Position numbers and translations under genes: made by a program. From Yoonia sediminilitoris (GTDB lineage Bacteria > Pseudomonadota > Alphaproteobacteria > Rhodobacterales > Rhodobacteraceae), in assembly GCF_003058085.1 (NCBI RefSeq), contig NZ_QBUD01000002.1:496001-560000 (forward strand): 64,000 nucleotides of DNA. The letters are read 5' to 3'. Within the stretch, counting starts at the first letter, position 1. Each line of letters begins with the position of its first letter. The notes beneath the pieces were generated by a model, which did not search any database, was not told where the DNA came from, and worked only from the letters and a program-made list of their open reading frames with translations. This document shows, one piece after another, positions 54,355 to 63,737 of the stretch.

Positions 54355-55279
54355 GACGGCGCGCGCTGAAATCGGCAAGACCGTGCACGGTCAGGACGAG
54401 ATTGTCACCAGTCTGTTGGTGGCCGTCTTTGCCCGTGGGCATTGTCTGCTGGAGGGTCCTCCGGGAACGGCGAAAACGCTGCTGGCCAAAACATTGTCAC
54501 AGACGATGGCGCTTGATTTTGGCCGCATCCAGTTCACCCCGGACCTGATGCCGGGAGATGTGCTGGGGGCCAACATCTTCAATTTCCAGACCGGCTCGTT
54601 CACCCTGACCAAAGGGCCGGTGTTTACCGATATTTTACTGGCTGACGAAATCAACCGCGCCCCGCCAAAGACCCAGTCATCCCTGTTGCAGGCGATGAAC
54701 GAACGGCAGGTCACGATTGACGGGGTGACCTATCCGCTGGGCGCCGACTTCTTTGTTGTTGCCACCCAGAACCCGATTGAACAGCAGGGCACCTATCCGC
54801 TGCCAGAGGCGCAACTTGACCGTTTCCTTTTCAAGCTGATCGTCGATTTCCCCGACCGCGATGCAGAGGTGGAAATCCTGAGCCGCAACCGCAACAAGCC
54901 CGTTGGCGAAGAACGCACGACGGATGATGTCGCCAAGACGATCAGCGGCGATACGCTGGCTGCTGGCCGTGCGCTGGTTGATAGTATCCGGCTGGATGAC
55001 ACCATCCTGAACTATATCGTGGATCTGATCCGCGCGACACGGAATGATGCTGAAATCCGCCATGGGGCATCGACCCGTGCGGCGGATGCGCTGGCCTCTG
55101 CCGTGCGCGCCAAGGCCGCGATTGAGGGCCGCGACTATGCGATCCCCGACGATGTGCAGGCGCTGTTGATACCGGCGATGCGCCATCGCATCGTGCTTGG
55201 TCCGACCGCCGAAATCGAAGGCCGTGTGCCAGAGGACGTGCTGGGCAATATCCTCAATCGTATCGACGCGCCACGGTAA
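54323..55279 (+). CDS. MoxR family AAA+ ATPase
   Basis: 318-residue chaperone-like ATPase. Walker A GPPGTAKT at 45-52, Walker B LLADE at 105-109, sensor 1 in VVATQNPIEQQGTYPLPEAQ and an arginine-rich region. I chose the ATG at 54323 (MNLDMF), with GGAG eight bases upstream; an earlier start would extend into the DUF4350 gene. MoxR proteins work with DUF58 (VWA-type) partners on membrane-complex assembly. Confidence 0.95.
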   Translation: MNLDMFRDVVETARAEIGKTVHGQDEIVTSLLVAVFARGHCLLEGPPGTAKTLLAKTLSQTMALDFGRIQFTPDLMPGDVLGANIFNFQTGSFTLTKGPVFTDILLADEINRAPPKTQSSLLQAMNERQVTIDGVTYPLGADFFVVATQNPIEQQGTYPLPEAQLDRFLFKLIVDFPDRDAEVEILSRNRNKPVGEERTTDDVAKTISGDTLAAGRALVDSIRLDDTILNYIVDLIRATRNDAEIRHGASTRAADALASAVRAKAAIEGRDYAIPDDVQALLIPAMRHRIVLGPTAEIEGRVPEDVLGNILNRIDAPR

Positions 55280-55285
55280 GACAGG

Positions 55286-56590
55286 ATGCGCCCCTCTCGC
55301 CTTTTGGTCATCCTTTCGGTTGGCCTGTTGCTGATCACTTGCGTCGTGGCGATGACGCAAGCCGATGCAGGCTGGACGATCCGTATTATTTGGGGGGCAC
55401 TGGCGGCGGTTGCACTGTTTGATCTGGCGTTTTCGCGCACGGGCCGGTCTGTGCAGTTGCAGGCCAAGATACCTGATCAGATCTTTGCGGGCACCACTGC
55501 CGTTGTGGATATGACCCTGACCTCGACCAAGGGCGACTTGCCCAAAGGCCTTGGCATGCGGTTTCAGATGGCGCCGGAACTAACGGTGGAGCCATTCCAG
55601 TGGGATAACATCGGCCCAGAGGCCAGATTTGACCTGCCGTTGACCTGCAAGGCGCGGGGCAAGTTCATGTTTGAACGGGTCTGGCTGTTCTGGCCTTCGC
55701 GTTTTGGGCTGTTTGACATCATTTCAAGCAAGAAGGTCGATCACGAAATTGCAGGCGTGCCCAATATCCAGCCGGTGCTGTCGGGGCAGATTACCACAAT
55801 CGTGCAGGCAGAACTTTATGGCGTGAAGGATACCACCTTTCGCGGTGAAGGGTCGGAGTTCCACCAGTTGCGCGACTTTACCACGGGGATGGACCCGCGG
55901 TTGATCGACTGGAAACGCTCTGCCCGCCACGGCGGTCTGGTCGCGCGCGAAACCCATGTGGAACAGAACCACCAGATCATCATGTGCGTCGACAATGGCT
56001 ATCTGATGCGCGAAGAGATCGCGGGCCTGCCCAAGATCGACAGGGCCATCAACGCGGCCCTTGCCACAACATGGGCGGCGGGCATCGGCGGCGATATGGT
56101 CGCGTTTTTCAGTTTTGACAGCCGGCCACGGTCTTTCATTCCGCCTGCGCCGGGGCGCGCGGCGTTCAACCGGATCAGGGCCGAAGCGGCGGCGCTGGAT
56201 TACAGTAGCGTGGAAAGCAACCACACACTGGCCTTGGCGCATCTGAACGGACTGCTGAACCGGCGTTCGCTTATCATTGTCTTTTCAGACTTTGTGGACA
56301 GCATCACGGCCGAACTGATGGTCGAAAATCTGGCGGTGCTAAACCGCCATCACCTGCTGATCTTTGTGGCGCTGAATGACCCGGCCTTGCAGCAGATCAC
56401 CAACCCTGATGAGCTGACGCTCAACAACGTGGCCAAAGCGGTGGCGGGTGGCCAGATCGAAAAGGAACGGCAGCTTGTACTGGACAAGTTGCGCAGGCTG
56501 GGCGTGGTCTGTCTGGATATCAGCCCGGACCAACTGACGCCGGAGCTTGTCTCTGCCTATCTCGATATCAAGGCGCGGGAATTGATATGA
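55286..56590 (+). CDS. DUF58 domain protein
   Basis: 434 residues: two N-terminal membrane helices (residues 4-24 and 30-48), a beta-rich part and a C-terminal DUF58 domain (REYQ-like stretch GEGSEFHQLRDFTTGMDPRLIDWKRSA, and VFSDF near residue 333 as in VWA-like folds). The start is six bases after the MoxR stop. Partner of MoxR. Confidence 0.92.
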   Translation: MRPSRLLVILSVGLLLITCVVAMTQADAGWTIRIIWGALAAVALFDLAFSRTGRSVQLQAKIPDQIFAGTTAVVDMTLTSTKGDLPKGLGMRFQMAPELTVEPFQWDNIGPEARFDLPLTCKARGKFMFERVWLFWPSRFGLFDIISSKKVDHEIAGVPNIQPVLSGQITTIVQAELYGVKDTTFRGEGSEFHQLRDFTTGMDPRLIDWKRSARHGGLVARETHVEQNHQIIMCVDNGYLMREEIAGLPKIDRAINAALATTWAAGIGGDMVAFFSFDSRPRSFIPPAPGRAAFNRIRAEAAALDYSSVESNHTLALAHLNGLLNRRSLIIVFSDFVDSITAELMVENLAVLNRHHLLIFVALNDPALQQITNPDELTLNNVAKAVAGGQIEKERQLVLDKLRRLGVVCLDISPDQLTPELVSAYLDIKARELI

Positions 56591-57600
56591 CAAATGTTGG
56601 CACAACCACGGACCTGCGCTCTGTCAGGTTTCGCCGCGAACGCGAAGCAGGCTGGAAACGGCTTGAGGCGCTGGTCGCGCAGGTGGAACGCAAGGGGATG
56701 CGCCACTTGTCATTCGACGAGGCGCGCGAGCTGACATCGACATATCGCCAGACCATCAATTCCTTGTCTGTGGCGCGTGAGATTTCGCTTGATCATGCGC
56801 TCTTGACCTATCTCGAAAATCTGGCGGCGCGGGCCTATCTGGTGATCTACGCGCCACAGGCCAGCATTGGCAGTCTGATCACCAAACTGTTGGTGTCGGG
56901 GATACCCCACGCTTTTCGCCGTTCGGTCCCTGTGCTGACCATCGGTTTTGGGCTGATGATTATCGGTGCACTCATCGGCTTTGCGCTGGTGAGTGGTGAC
57001 AGCACCTGGTTCTATACCTTTGTGCCCGGTGAACTGGCAGGTGATCGCGGGCCGGGTGCATCCCGCGCGGCGCTGGAAACCTCACTCTTTGGTCAAGATA
57101 CTCTCCATCAAAACGCCTTGGCGGCCTTCGCGGCCTATCTGATTTCGCACAACACCCAAGTGGCGATATTATGCTTTGCGCTGGGCGTGTTCTGGACGCT
57201 GCCCACTGCTTTTTTGACATTCTACAACGGCACAATTCTGGGCGCATTTGTTGCCGTTTTTGCCGAAAAGGGGCTGGGCTACGAGGTGTTTGGCTGGCTC
57301 TCCATTCACGGCGTGACAGAGATATCGGCGATTTGCGTCGCCGCTGCGGGTGGCGCGCAACTGGGGTTGGCCATGCTGTTGCCCGGAGAGATGACGCGCA
57401 AGGACGCCCTGCGGGTCAGGGGGCGTGACGCAACGAAATTATTGATCCTTGCGGCGATCATGCTGTTCGCGGCGGGCATCCTTGAGGGGTTTTTGCGCCA
57501 GCTTGTGCAATCGACGGAACTGCGGCTGCTTATCGGCTGGGGCGCGGGCGCGCTGTGGCTGTGCTGGCTGTTATTCAGCGGACGGGGCGCCAAGGGATGA
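56587..57600 (+). CDS. Stage II sporulation protein M family (SpoIIM) membrane protein
   Basis: 337 residues. The N-terminal part is a charged helical domain; the C-terminal DUF95/SpoIIM region has about six membrane segments (LPTAFLTFYNGTILGAFVAV and SIHGVTEISAICVAAAGGAQLG are characteristic). Coupled on both sides by four-base overlaps. Despite its name the family is common in non-sporulating bacteria next to RDD and MoxR genes. Confidence 0.92.
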   Translation: MTNVGTTTDLRSVRFRREREAGWKRLEALVAQVERKGMRHLSFDEARELTSTYRQTINSLSVAREISLDHALLTYLENLAARAYLVIYAPQASIGSLITKLLVSGIPHAFRRSVPVLTIGFGLMIIGALIGFALVSGDSTWFYTFVPGELAGDRGPGASRAALETSLFGQDTLHQNALAAFAAYLISHNTQVAILCFALGVFWTLPTAFLTFYNGTILGAFVAVFAEKGLGYEVFGWLSIHGVTEISAICVAAAGGAQLGLAMLLPGEMTRKDALRVRGRDATKLLILAAIMLFAAGILEGFLRQLVQSTELRLLIGWGAGALWLCWLLFSGRGAKG

Positions 57601-58523
57601 GCAGGAAGCCGCAAAAATCCGCAGCAGAGTTCAACAGGGATCATCTGAAGCGCGAGCAGAAGAAGATGCTGCTGATCACGCCGCCGGAGGGTGTCCCGCT
57701 ATTGTTTCGCCGCGCGTCACTCGGGGCGCGTCTCGGGGCGCAATTGCTTGATCTGCTGATCACCTATGGCAGCCTTTTGTTGCTGGCATTTCTTGTGACT
57801 TACTTGTCCTGGGCGTCGTGGTTTTCCGAAACGACAGAGGCGCTCTTTGCCATTTTGGCGTTTCTGGTGCGTGCGCCCTACTACATCCTGACCGAACTGG
57901 TCTGGAACGGGCGCACCATTGGCAAGCGGATCGTCAAGATCAGGGTGATTTCGGTCAACGGCCGCAGGCTGGACCCCCATCAGGTCGTCGTGCGCAACCT
58001 GATGAAAGAGGCAGAGGTTTTCCTGCCCATCATGTTGGTGATCGGCGTGATGACATCGTCTGGCTGGGTCAAACTGGCGATGGCTGTATGGTTGCTTTTT
58101 GTGTTCGCGGTGCCGCTCTTTTCAAGGCAAAACCAGCGTTTGGGCGACATGATCGCGGGCACATGTGTGGTCGAGCAGCCGAAAATCGCCCTTGCGAAAG
58201 AACTGACAGAGCGGACCCACGTGGCCACTGAAAAGTTCGTATTTGAGCCGCATCATCTGGAACATTACGGGCGGTTTGAATTGCAGTCGCTTGAGCGCAT
58301 CTTGCGTGATCCGGCGCGGTCACAGGCGGCCTATGATCGGGACAAAGAGGTCGCCCGGACCATCGCCAAAAAGATTGGTTTCACTGACCGGATCGCTGAC
58401 ATGGAAGCCAGCGAATTCCTGTCATCCTTTTATGGAGCGCAGCGTGCGTCACTGGAATCGGGTCAGATTTTTGGGGATGTGCGTGAGGACAAGCTGCACG
58501 GCAAGAACGGCAAGTCATGGTAG
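57597..58523 (+). CDS. RDD family membrane protein
   Basis: 308 residues. RDD domain in the first half (RRASLGARLGAQLLDLLITYG with Arg/Asp pattern, three helices) and a cytoplasmic C-terminal helical part (FVFEPHHLEHYGRFELQSLERIL) that is typical of the SpoIIM-linked RDD proteins. The ATG at 57597 overlaps the SpoIIM stop by four bases. Last gene of the operon. Confidence 0.92.
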   Translation: MSRKPQKSAAEFNRDHLKREQKKMLLITPPEGVPLLFRRASLGARLGAQLLDLLITYGSLLLLAFLVTYLSWASWFSETTEALFAILAFLVRAPYYILTELVWNGRTIGKRIVKIRVISVNGRRLDPHQVVVRNLMKEAEVFLPIMLVIGVMTSSGWVKLAMAVWLLFVFAVPLFSRQNQRLGDMIAGTCVVEQPKIALAKELTERTHVATEKFVFEPHHLEHYGRFELQSLERILRDPARSQAAYDRDKEVARTIAKKIGFTDRIADMEASEFLSSFYGAQRASLESGQIFGDVREDKLHGKNGKSW

Positions 58524-58545
58524 GCCGCCCCGACAGGGACGGCCT
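58522..58545. terminator. Hairpin between convergent RDD and ABC binding-protein genes
   Basis: Inverted repeat AGGCCGCCCC-GACA-GGGACGGCCT (one mispair) between two convergent stops, followed on the plus strand by TGTTGTTTGTT. It can serve both directions. Confidence 0.75.
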
Positions 58546-58553
58546 GTTGTTTG

Positions 58554-59546
58554 TTACTTCAACGCGGCGTCAGTGATCGCGCTGGTCCACGCGCCCACAG
58601 GTTCGGCCGAGATCACGGGGTCAGACCCGCCTGCCAGCAAAGTTTCAACGGTGCGCTGGTAGTCGGCTTCGTCCAGTGAACCGTCCGATCCGGCTGTCAG
58701 TTTGGCGATCTCATTCATCATCCGCACTTGTGCGGCCTCTGACTGCGCGCCGGTTTCATCGTTGTCCAGCACGATGCCTGCGGCCTCTTCGACGTTCTCC
58801 TCGGCGTATTTCCAGCCTTTCATGGAGGCGCGGACAAAGCGGACCATCTTGTCAACAAAGACGGGGTCCTCGAGGTTCTCTTCCAGCGCATAGATGCCGT
58901 CTTCCAACGTTGCAACGCCCTGATCCTCGTATTTGAACGTGACCAGTTCGTCGGGGTTCACGCCCGCATCCAGCACCTGCCCATATTCGTTATAGGTCAT
59001 GGTCGAGATGCAATCTGCCTGCCGCTGCAACAGCGGATCGACGTTGAAACCCTGTTTCAGGACCGTGACCCCATCTTCGCCGCCATCGGTGGAAATTCCC
59101 TCTTGGCTCATCCATGACAGGAACGGATATTCATTGCCAAAGAACCAGACCCCAATCGTCTTGCCTTTGAAATCTTCGACAGATGTGATGCCGGTGTCTT
59201 TCCAGCAGGTCAGCATCAGGCCGGACGTCTTGAATGGCTGTGCGATGTTGACCACGGGCAGGCCCTTTTCACGGGCCGCCAGCGCGGAAGGCATCCAGTT
59301 CAGCATCACGTCAGCGCCGCCCCCGGCAAGCACCTGCGGTGGGGCAATGTCGGGACCGCCGGGCAAGATCGTAACATCGAGCCCTTCTTCCTCATAAAAC
59401 CCTTTGTCGAGTGCCACATAGTAGCCCGCAAACTGGGATTGCGTGACCCACTGCAATTGCAGTGTGACCGAATTGGCGTGCCCGTCCGCCTGGGCTGTCC
59501 CGCCCAAGCCAGCTGCCAGTGCCGCCGCCATCAGTAATTTCTTCAT
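58554..59546 (-). CDS. NMT1/THI5-like ABC transporter substrate-binding protein
   Basis: 330-residue periplasmic receptor with a Sec signal peptide (MKKLLMAAALAAGLGGTAQA). The NMT1 core (QLQWVTQSQFAGYYVALDKGFYEEEGLDVTI) is characteristic of receptors for pyrimidines, hydantoin-like compounds or thiamine precursors. Last gene of an operon with two permeases, an ATPase and a dihydropyrimidinase, so a pyrimidine or hydantoin is the likely ligand. Confidence 0.9.
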   Translation of the reverse strand: MKKLLMAAALAAGLGGTAQADGHANSVTLQLQWVTQSQFAGYYVALDKGFYEEEGLDVTILPGGPDIAPPQVLAGGGADVMLNWMPSALAAREKGLPVVNIAQPFKTSGLMLTCWKDTGITSVEDFKGKTIGVWFFGNEYPFLSWMSQEGISTDGGEDGVTVLKQGFNVDPLLQRQADCISTMTYNEYGQVLDAGVNPDELVTFKYEDQGVATLEDGIYALEENLEDPVFVDKMVRFVRASMKGWKYAEENVEEAAGIVLDNDETGAQSEAAQVRMMNEIAKLTAGSDGSLDEADYQRTVETLLAGGSDPVISAEPVGAWTSAITDAALK

Positions 59547-59568
59547 CTTTGACCTCCAAGTCGGTTTG

Positions 59569-60408
59569 TTATCTTTGTGACGGGTGCCAGAAGGTCACCC
59601 GTTTTTCGGCAAATGCCATCGCCCCGTAAAATGCGGACCCCGCCAATGCTGCGACGATAATCTCGGCCCAGACCATATCCATGGCAAGCTGTCCCACTGA
59701 GGTCGAGATGCGAAAACCCATCCCCACTGTGGGTGAGCCGAAAAATTCAGCCACAATCGCCCCGATCAGGGCCAGAGTGGTCGCAATCTTGAGCCCGTTG
59801 AACACAAACGGCAGGGCTGCGGGGATGCGCAGCTTGATCAGCGTCGGCCAGTAGCCCGCCCCGTAGGTGCGCATCAGATCGCGCTGCATGGCCGATGTGT
59901 CGCGCAACCCCGCCAGCGTATTCACGAGGATCGGAAAGAACACCATGACCGCCACAACCGCCGCCTTTGACTGCCAGTCGCTACCCAGCCATTTCACGAA
60001 AATCGGCGCGGTACCCACGATGGGCAGGGCCGCCATAAAAGCACCAACCGGCAGAATGCCACGGGTCAGAAAGGCGGACCTGTCCGCAAGAATGGCCACG
60101 GCAAAGGCGGCAAGCGTTCCCAGCACATAACCGACCAGCGCGCCCTTCAGGATCGTCTGTACAAAGTCGGCCCACAGCAGCGATAAGGACCCTGCAAAGC
60201 GCAGCGCAATATCTGTGGGGGCCGGCAGGATGATGGGGCTGATCTCCAGCATCTGCACCAGCACCTGCCAGATCGCAATCAGGGTGATCCCGAATATCGC
60301 CGGGATGGCAAGGCTGATGGCCGGGCTGTCGGCACCGTCTGTGTGGGCCAACCGGCTGTTCACCCACCAGCCAGCAGCCCAGATGATGCCTGCCAAGAGA
60401 TACGCCAT
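59569..60408 (-). CDS. ABC transporter permease (SsuC/TauC-type), second
   Basis: 279-residue permease with six helices and the EAA loop (MQRDLMRTYGAGYWPTLIKLRIPAALP). The ATG at 60408 shares a base with the preceding stop (TGATG), which fixes the start. Confidence 0.9.
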   Translation of the reverse strand: MAYLLAGIIWAAGWWVNSRLAHTDGADSPAISLAIPAIFGITLIAIWQVLVQMLEISPIILPAPTDIALRFAGSLSLLWADFVQTILKGALVGYVLGTLAAFAVAILADRSAFLTRGILPVGAFMAALPIVGTAPIFVKWLGSDWQSKAAVVAVMVFFPILVNTLAGLRDTSAMQRDLMRTYGAGYWPTLIKLRIPAALPFVFNGLKIATTLALIGAIVAEFFGSPTVGMGFRISTSVGQLAMDMVWAEIIVAALAGSAFYGAMAFAEKRVTFWHPSQR

Positions 60409-61328
60409 CAGACCGCCCCCATGCCCATGCGGCGCAGGGTCTGACGCTCGACCAAGCTTAGGATTGCAACAAGTGCCGCCGCCGTAATCGCTGCCGCAAA
60501 AAGCGCCGCCCATGTCACCAGCGGCTGCCCGTACTGGTCGCCCACAAGCATCCGTGCCCCAAATCCTGCCCGCGCGCCGGTTGGCAGTTCGCCCACGATT
60601 GCCCCAACAAGCGAGGCCGAAACCCCGATCTTGAGCGAGGCAAAGAGATAGGGCATCGATGCGGGCAGGCGTAGTTTCCAGAATCCTTCGCTGTTGCTGG
60701 CATTGTAGGTGCGCATCAGATCAAGCTGCATCGCGTCAGGACTGCGCAGGCCCTTCACCATGCCAACAACAACGGGGAAAAAGCTTAAGTAAGCCGAGAT
60801 GATCGCTTTGGGCAGCAGCCCCTGCACGCCAATTGATCCCAAAATCACGATGATCATCGGGGCCAGTGCCAGTATGGGAATTGTCTGCGATGTGATCGCC
60901 CACGGCATGACGGATTTATCCATCGTGCGGTTGTAGACAATCCCCACGGCGAGCAGGATGCCCAGCCCGGTGCCCATCGCGAACCCCAGCAGGGTTGCCG
61001 AAAGCGTCACCCACCCATGATAGACAAGACTCCGTTTGGAGGTGATCTTCTTGTCGATGACCGTATCATAAAGTTCAACCGCCACCTGATGCGGCGAAGG
61101 CAAGCGTGGCCTTTCCAGCGTGTAGGTCAGCGGAATGATCGCCGGGTTTTTCAAAGCCAGCACCAGCCCGGAATAATCCTGCCGGGCGGCGGGCGTGTCA
61201 GGGCTAAGGATCATGCCATCACGCTGCGCCTGATCGGCGGTCAGATGCGCATTCATCGGAATAACGCAAAGCGCCCAGAATAACAGGATCGCGGCGACAA
61301 CCGTCAGAATTGGCACAATCGACCTCAT
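60408..61328 (-). CDS. ABC transporter permease (SsuC/TauC-type), first
   Basis: 306-residue permease: an N-terminal helix and a long periplasmic loop before the BPD_transp domain; EAA-loop segment MQLDLMRTYNASNSEGFWKLRLPASMP. I chose the ATG at 61328 with GGGG six bases upstream. Paralogous to the next permease. Confidence 0.9.
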   Translation of the reverse strand: MRSIVPILTVVAAILLFWALCVIPMNAHLTADQAQRDGMILSPDTPAARQDYSGLVLALKNPAIIPLTYTLERPRLPSPHQVAVELYDTVIDKKITSKRSLVYHGWVTLSATLLGFAMGTGLGILLAVGIVYNRTMDKSVMPWAITSQTIPILALAPMIIVILGSIGVQGLLPKAIISAYLSFFPVVVGMVKGLRSPDAMQLDLMRTYNASNSEGFWKLRLPASMPYLFASLKIGVSASLVGAIVGELPTGARAGFGARMLVGDQYGQPLVTWAALFAAAITAAALVAILSLVERQTLRRMGMGAV

Positions 61329-61376
61329 GCGCAGCCCCTGACTTTCTTCGTCCAATCAAACTTCCGCCGGAGGCTC

Positions 61377-62156
61377 CTACCCATCAACATGCCCCGCCCG
61401 CAGCCCATCGCGCACGCGGTGGGCAATCTCGATAAACTCGGGACTATCACGGATGTCCAAAGGGCGCTCCCGTGGCAGCGGGCTGTCAATCACATCCGAA
61501 ATCCGGCCCGGACGGGGCGACATCACCACAATCTTGGTCGACAGATAGACTGCCTCGGGGATCGAATGGGTGACAAACGCAATCGTCTTTTCAGTGCGCG
61601 CCCAAAGCTGCAAAAGCTGTTCATTCAGATGGTCGCGCACAATCTCGTCCAGAGCGCCAAAGGGCTCGTCCATCAGCAAAATATCCGCGTCAAACGCCAG
61701 CGCCCGCGCGATGGAGGCGCGCTGCTGCATGCCGCCAGACAGTTGCCACGGAAATTTCTTTTCAAACCCGGCCAGATCGACCAGTTCCAGCACACATTTG
61801 ACCCTGTCAGCCTGTTCAGCCTTGTCAAATCCCATGATCTCCAGCGGCAGCCTGATATTGCCGCCAATCGTGCGCCAGGGATACAGGCCTGCGGCCTGAA
61901 ACACATAGCCGTAAGCACGCGCACGCCGCGCCTCGTCCGGCGTCATACCGTTGACGTTGATCTCACCACCCGTGGGCGTCTCCAACCCGGCGATGCAGCG
62001 CAGGAATGTCGTCTTGCCACAGCCGGAAGGGCCGATAAAGCTGACGAAGTCACCCTTGTTGACGTCAAGATTTACATCCTTGAGCGCATGGACAGGCCCA
62101 TCGTTGGTCTGAAACGTCAGGTTCAGGCCGGTCGCACGTATCGTCGGTTGCGCCAT
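61377..62156 (-). CDS. ABC transporter ATP-binding protein (SsuB/TauB-type)
   Basis: 259-residue ATPase with Walker A GPSGCGKTTF, signature LSGGMQQRAS and Walker B DILLMDEPFGALD. I chose the ATG at 62156 (MAQPTIRATG) with GGAG upstream; a longer frame would overlap the dihydropyrimidinase gene. Energises the NMT1-type importer. Confidence 0.92.
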   Translation of the reverse strand: MAQPTIRATGLNLTFQTNDGPVHALKDVNLDVNKGDFVSFIGPSGCGKTTFLRCIAGLETPTGGEINVNGMTPDEARRARAYGYVFQAAGLYPWRTIGGNIRLPLEIMGFDKAEQADRVKCVLELVDLAGFEKKFPWQLSGGMQQRASIARALAFDADILLMDEPFGALDEIVRDHLNEQLLQLWARTEKTIAFVTHSIPEAVYLSTKIVVMSPRPGRISDVIDSPLPRERPLDIRDSPEFIEIAHRVRDGLRAGHVDG

Positions 62157-62205
62157 CAAATTTCTGTCTCCGTGGCGTGCGGCGTCCTGCACCTCTTCTT
62201 CACGA

Positions 62206-63660
62206 TCAAACACCGGTTGCCGGAATCCCTGTACGTTCAACGGGCCGTGGGGCAGTCAGTTCTTTCCATGATGAAAGTGCTTTGTTTGTCGCCCCGTTGC
62301 CTGCGCGCTTCACGAACTCACCGTGGCCTTCCTGTGTGCGCATTTCACCGTCATGCACCGCCACATGGCCACGGGTCAGGGTAAAGCGCGGCAGGCCTTT
62401 GACCGTTTGCCCCTCGAACACGTTGTAGTCGATGGCAGACTGTTGCGCGCTGGCCTGAATGGTTTTTTCTTTTTCCGGGTCCCAGACCACCAGATCAGCA
62501 TCGGCACCGACCAGAACAGCGCCCTTGCGGGGATAGCAGTTGAGGATTTTCGCAATGTTCGTCGATGTCACCGCCACAAATTCGTTTGGGGTCAGGCGGC
62601 CCGTGGCGACACCGTGAGTCCACAGCATCGGCATCCGGTCCTCCAATCCACCAGTGCCATTGGGGATTTTCGTGAAATCACCCACGCCGTAACGCTTTTG
62701 TTCGGTGGTAAAGGCACAGTGATCCGTCGCCACGACAGACAGCGACCCGGCTTGCAAGCCCGCCCACAGGCTATCCTGATGTTGCTTGTTGCGGAACGGG
62801 GGTGACATGACACGGCGGGCGGCATGATCCCAATCCTTGTTGAAATACTCGGACTCGTCGAGCGTCAGATGCTGGATCAGCGGCTCACCCCAGACCCGCT
62901 TGCCTTGCTGGCGGGCGCGGCGGATCGCTTCATGACTTTCTTCGCAGGATGTATGCACCACATAAAGCGGCACACCGGCCATGTCGGCGATCATGATCGC
63001 ACGGTTTGTGGCCTCGCCTTCGACTTGTGCGGGGCGGGAGTAGGCGTGCGCCTCTGGCCCGGTATTGCCAGCGGCAAGAAGTTTGGCCGACAGTTCCGCC
63101 ACGACGTCGCCGTTTTCGGCGTGGACAAGTGCGATGCCGCCCAATTCGCCCAAACGGCTGAAGGATGCGTACATCTCGTCATCATTTACCATCAGCGCAC
63201 CCTTGTAGGCCATGAAGTGCTTGAAAGTGTTGATGCCATGGTCGTTGATCACGGTCGGCATCTCGTCAAACACCTTTTCGCCCCACCATGTAACGGCCAT
63301 GTGGTAGGAATAATCGCAACTGGCGAGGGTGGATTTATTGTGCCACGTTTTCATCGCATCAACGAGGCCCTGCCCCTGTCCGGGCAGGACGAAATCGACG
63401 ACCATCGTAGTGCCACCTGACAGGGCCGCCCGCGTACCGCTTTCGAAATTGTCGGTCGAGTAGGTGCCCATGAAGGGCATTTCCAAATGCGTATGCGGAT
63501 CAATCCCCCCAGGCATGACATAGCAGCCGGTTGCATCCAGCTGCTCATCACCCTGCAAATCCGGCCCGATCTCGATGATCTTGCCGCCGTCAATCAGCAC
63601 ATCCGCCTTATAGGTCAGATCATGGGTGATGATCGTGCCGTTCTTGATGACCTTTGTCAT
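62206..63660 (-). CDS. hydA: Dihydropyrimidinase (D-hydantoinase)
   Basis: 484-residue binuclear zinc amidohydrolase of reductive pyrimidine degradation: opens dihydrouracil/dihydrothymine to N-carbamoyl-beta-amino acids. His56 and His58 (GGIDPHTHLEMP), carboxylated Lys147 (TFKHFMAYKG), His180 (LVHAENGD), His in YVVHTSCEES and Asp in VVATDHCAFT are present. AAGGAGA precedes the ATG at 63660. Second hydantoinase of the window; closer to true dihydropyrimidinases than the one at 26124. Confidence 0.94.
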   Translation of the reverse strand: MTKVIKNGTIITHDLTYKADVLIDGGKIIEIGPDLQGDEQLDATGCYVMPGGIDPHTHLEMPFMGTYSTDNFESGTRAALSGGTTMVVDFVLPGQGQGLVDAMKTWHNKSTLASCDYSYHMAVTWWGEKVFDEMPTVINDHGINTFKHFMAYKGALMVNDDEMYASFSRLGELGGIALVHAENGDVVAELSAKLLAAGNTGPEAHAYSRPAQVEGEATNRAIMIADMAGVPLYVVHTSCEESHEAIRRARQQGKRVWGEPLIQHLTLDESEYFNKDWDHAARRVMSPPFRNKQHQDSLWAGLQAGSLSVVATDHCAFTTEQKRYGVGDFTKIPNGTGGLEDRMPMLWTHGVATGRLTPNEFVAVTSTNIAKILNCYPRKGAVLVGADADLVVWDPEKEKTIQASAQQSAIDYNVFEGQTVKGLPRFTLTRGHVAVHDGEMRTQEGHGEFVKRAGNGATNKALSSWKELTAPRPVERTGIPATGV

Positions 63661-63737
63661 GGAAGTCTCCTTTTCGTGGCCCTTCTTATGGCCAAAAATA
63701 TCCCGGGGGAGGCCCGAATGGGCCGGGGGCAGCGCCC

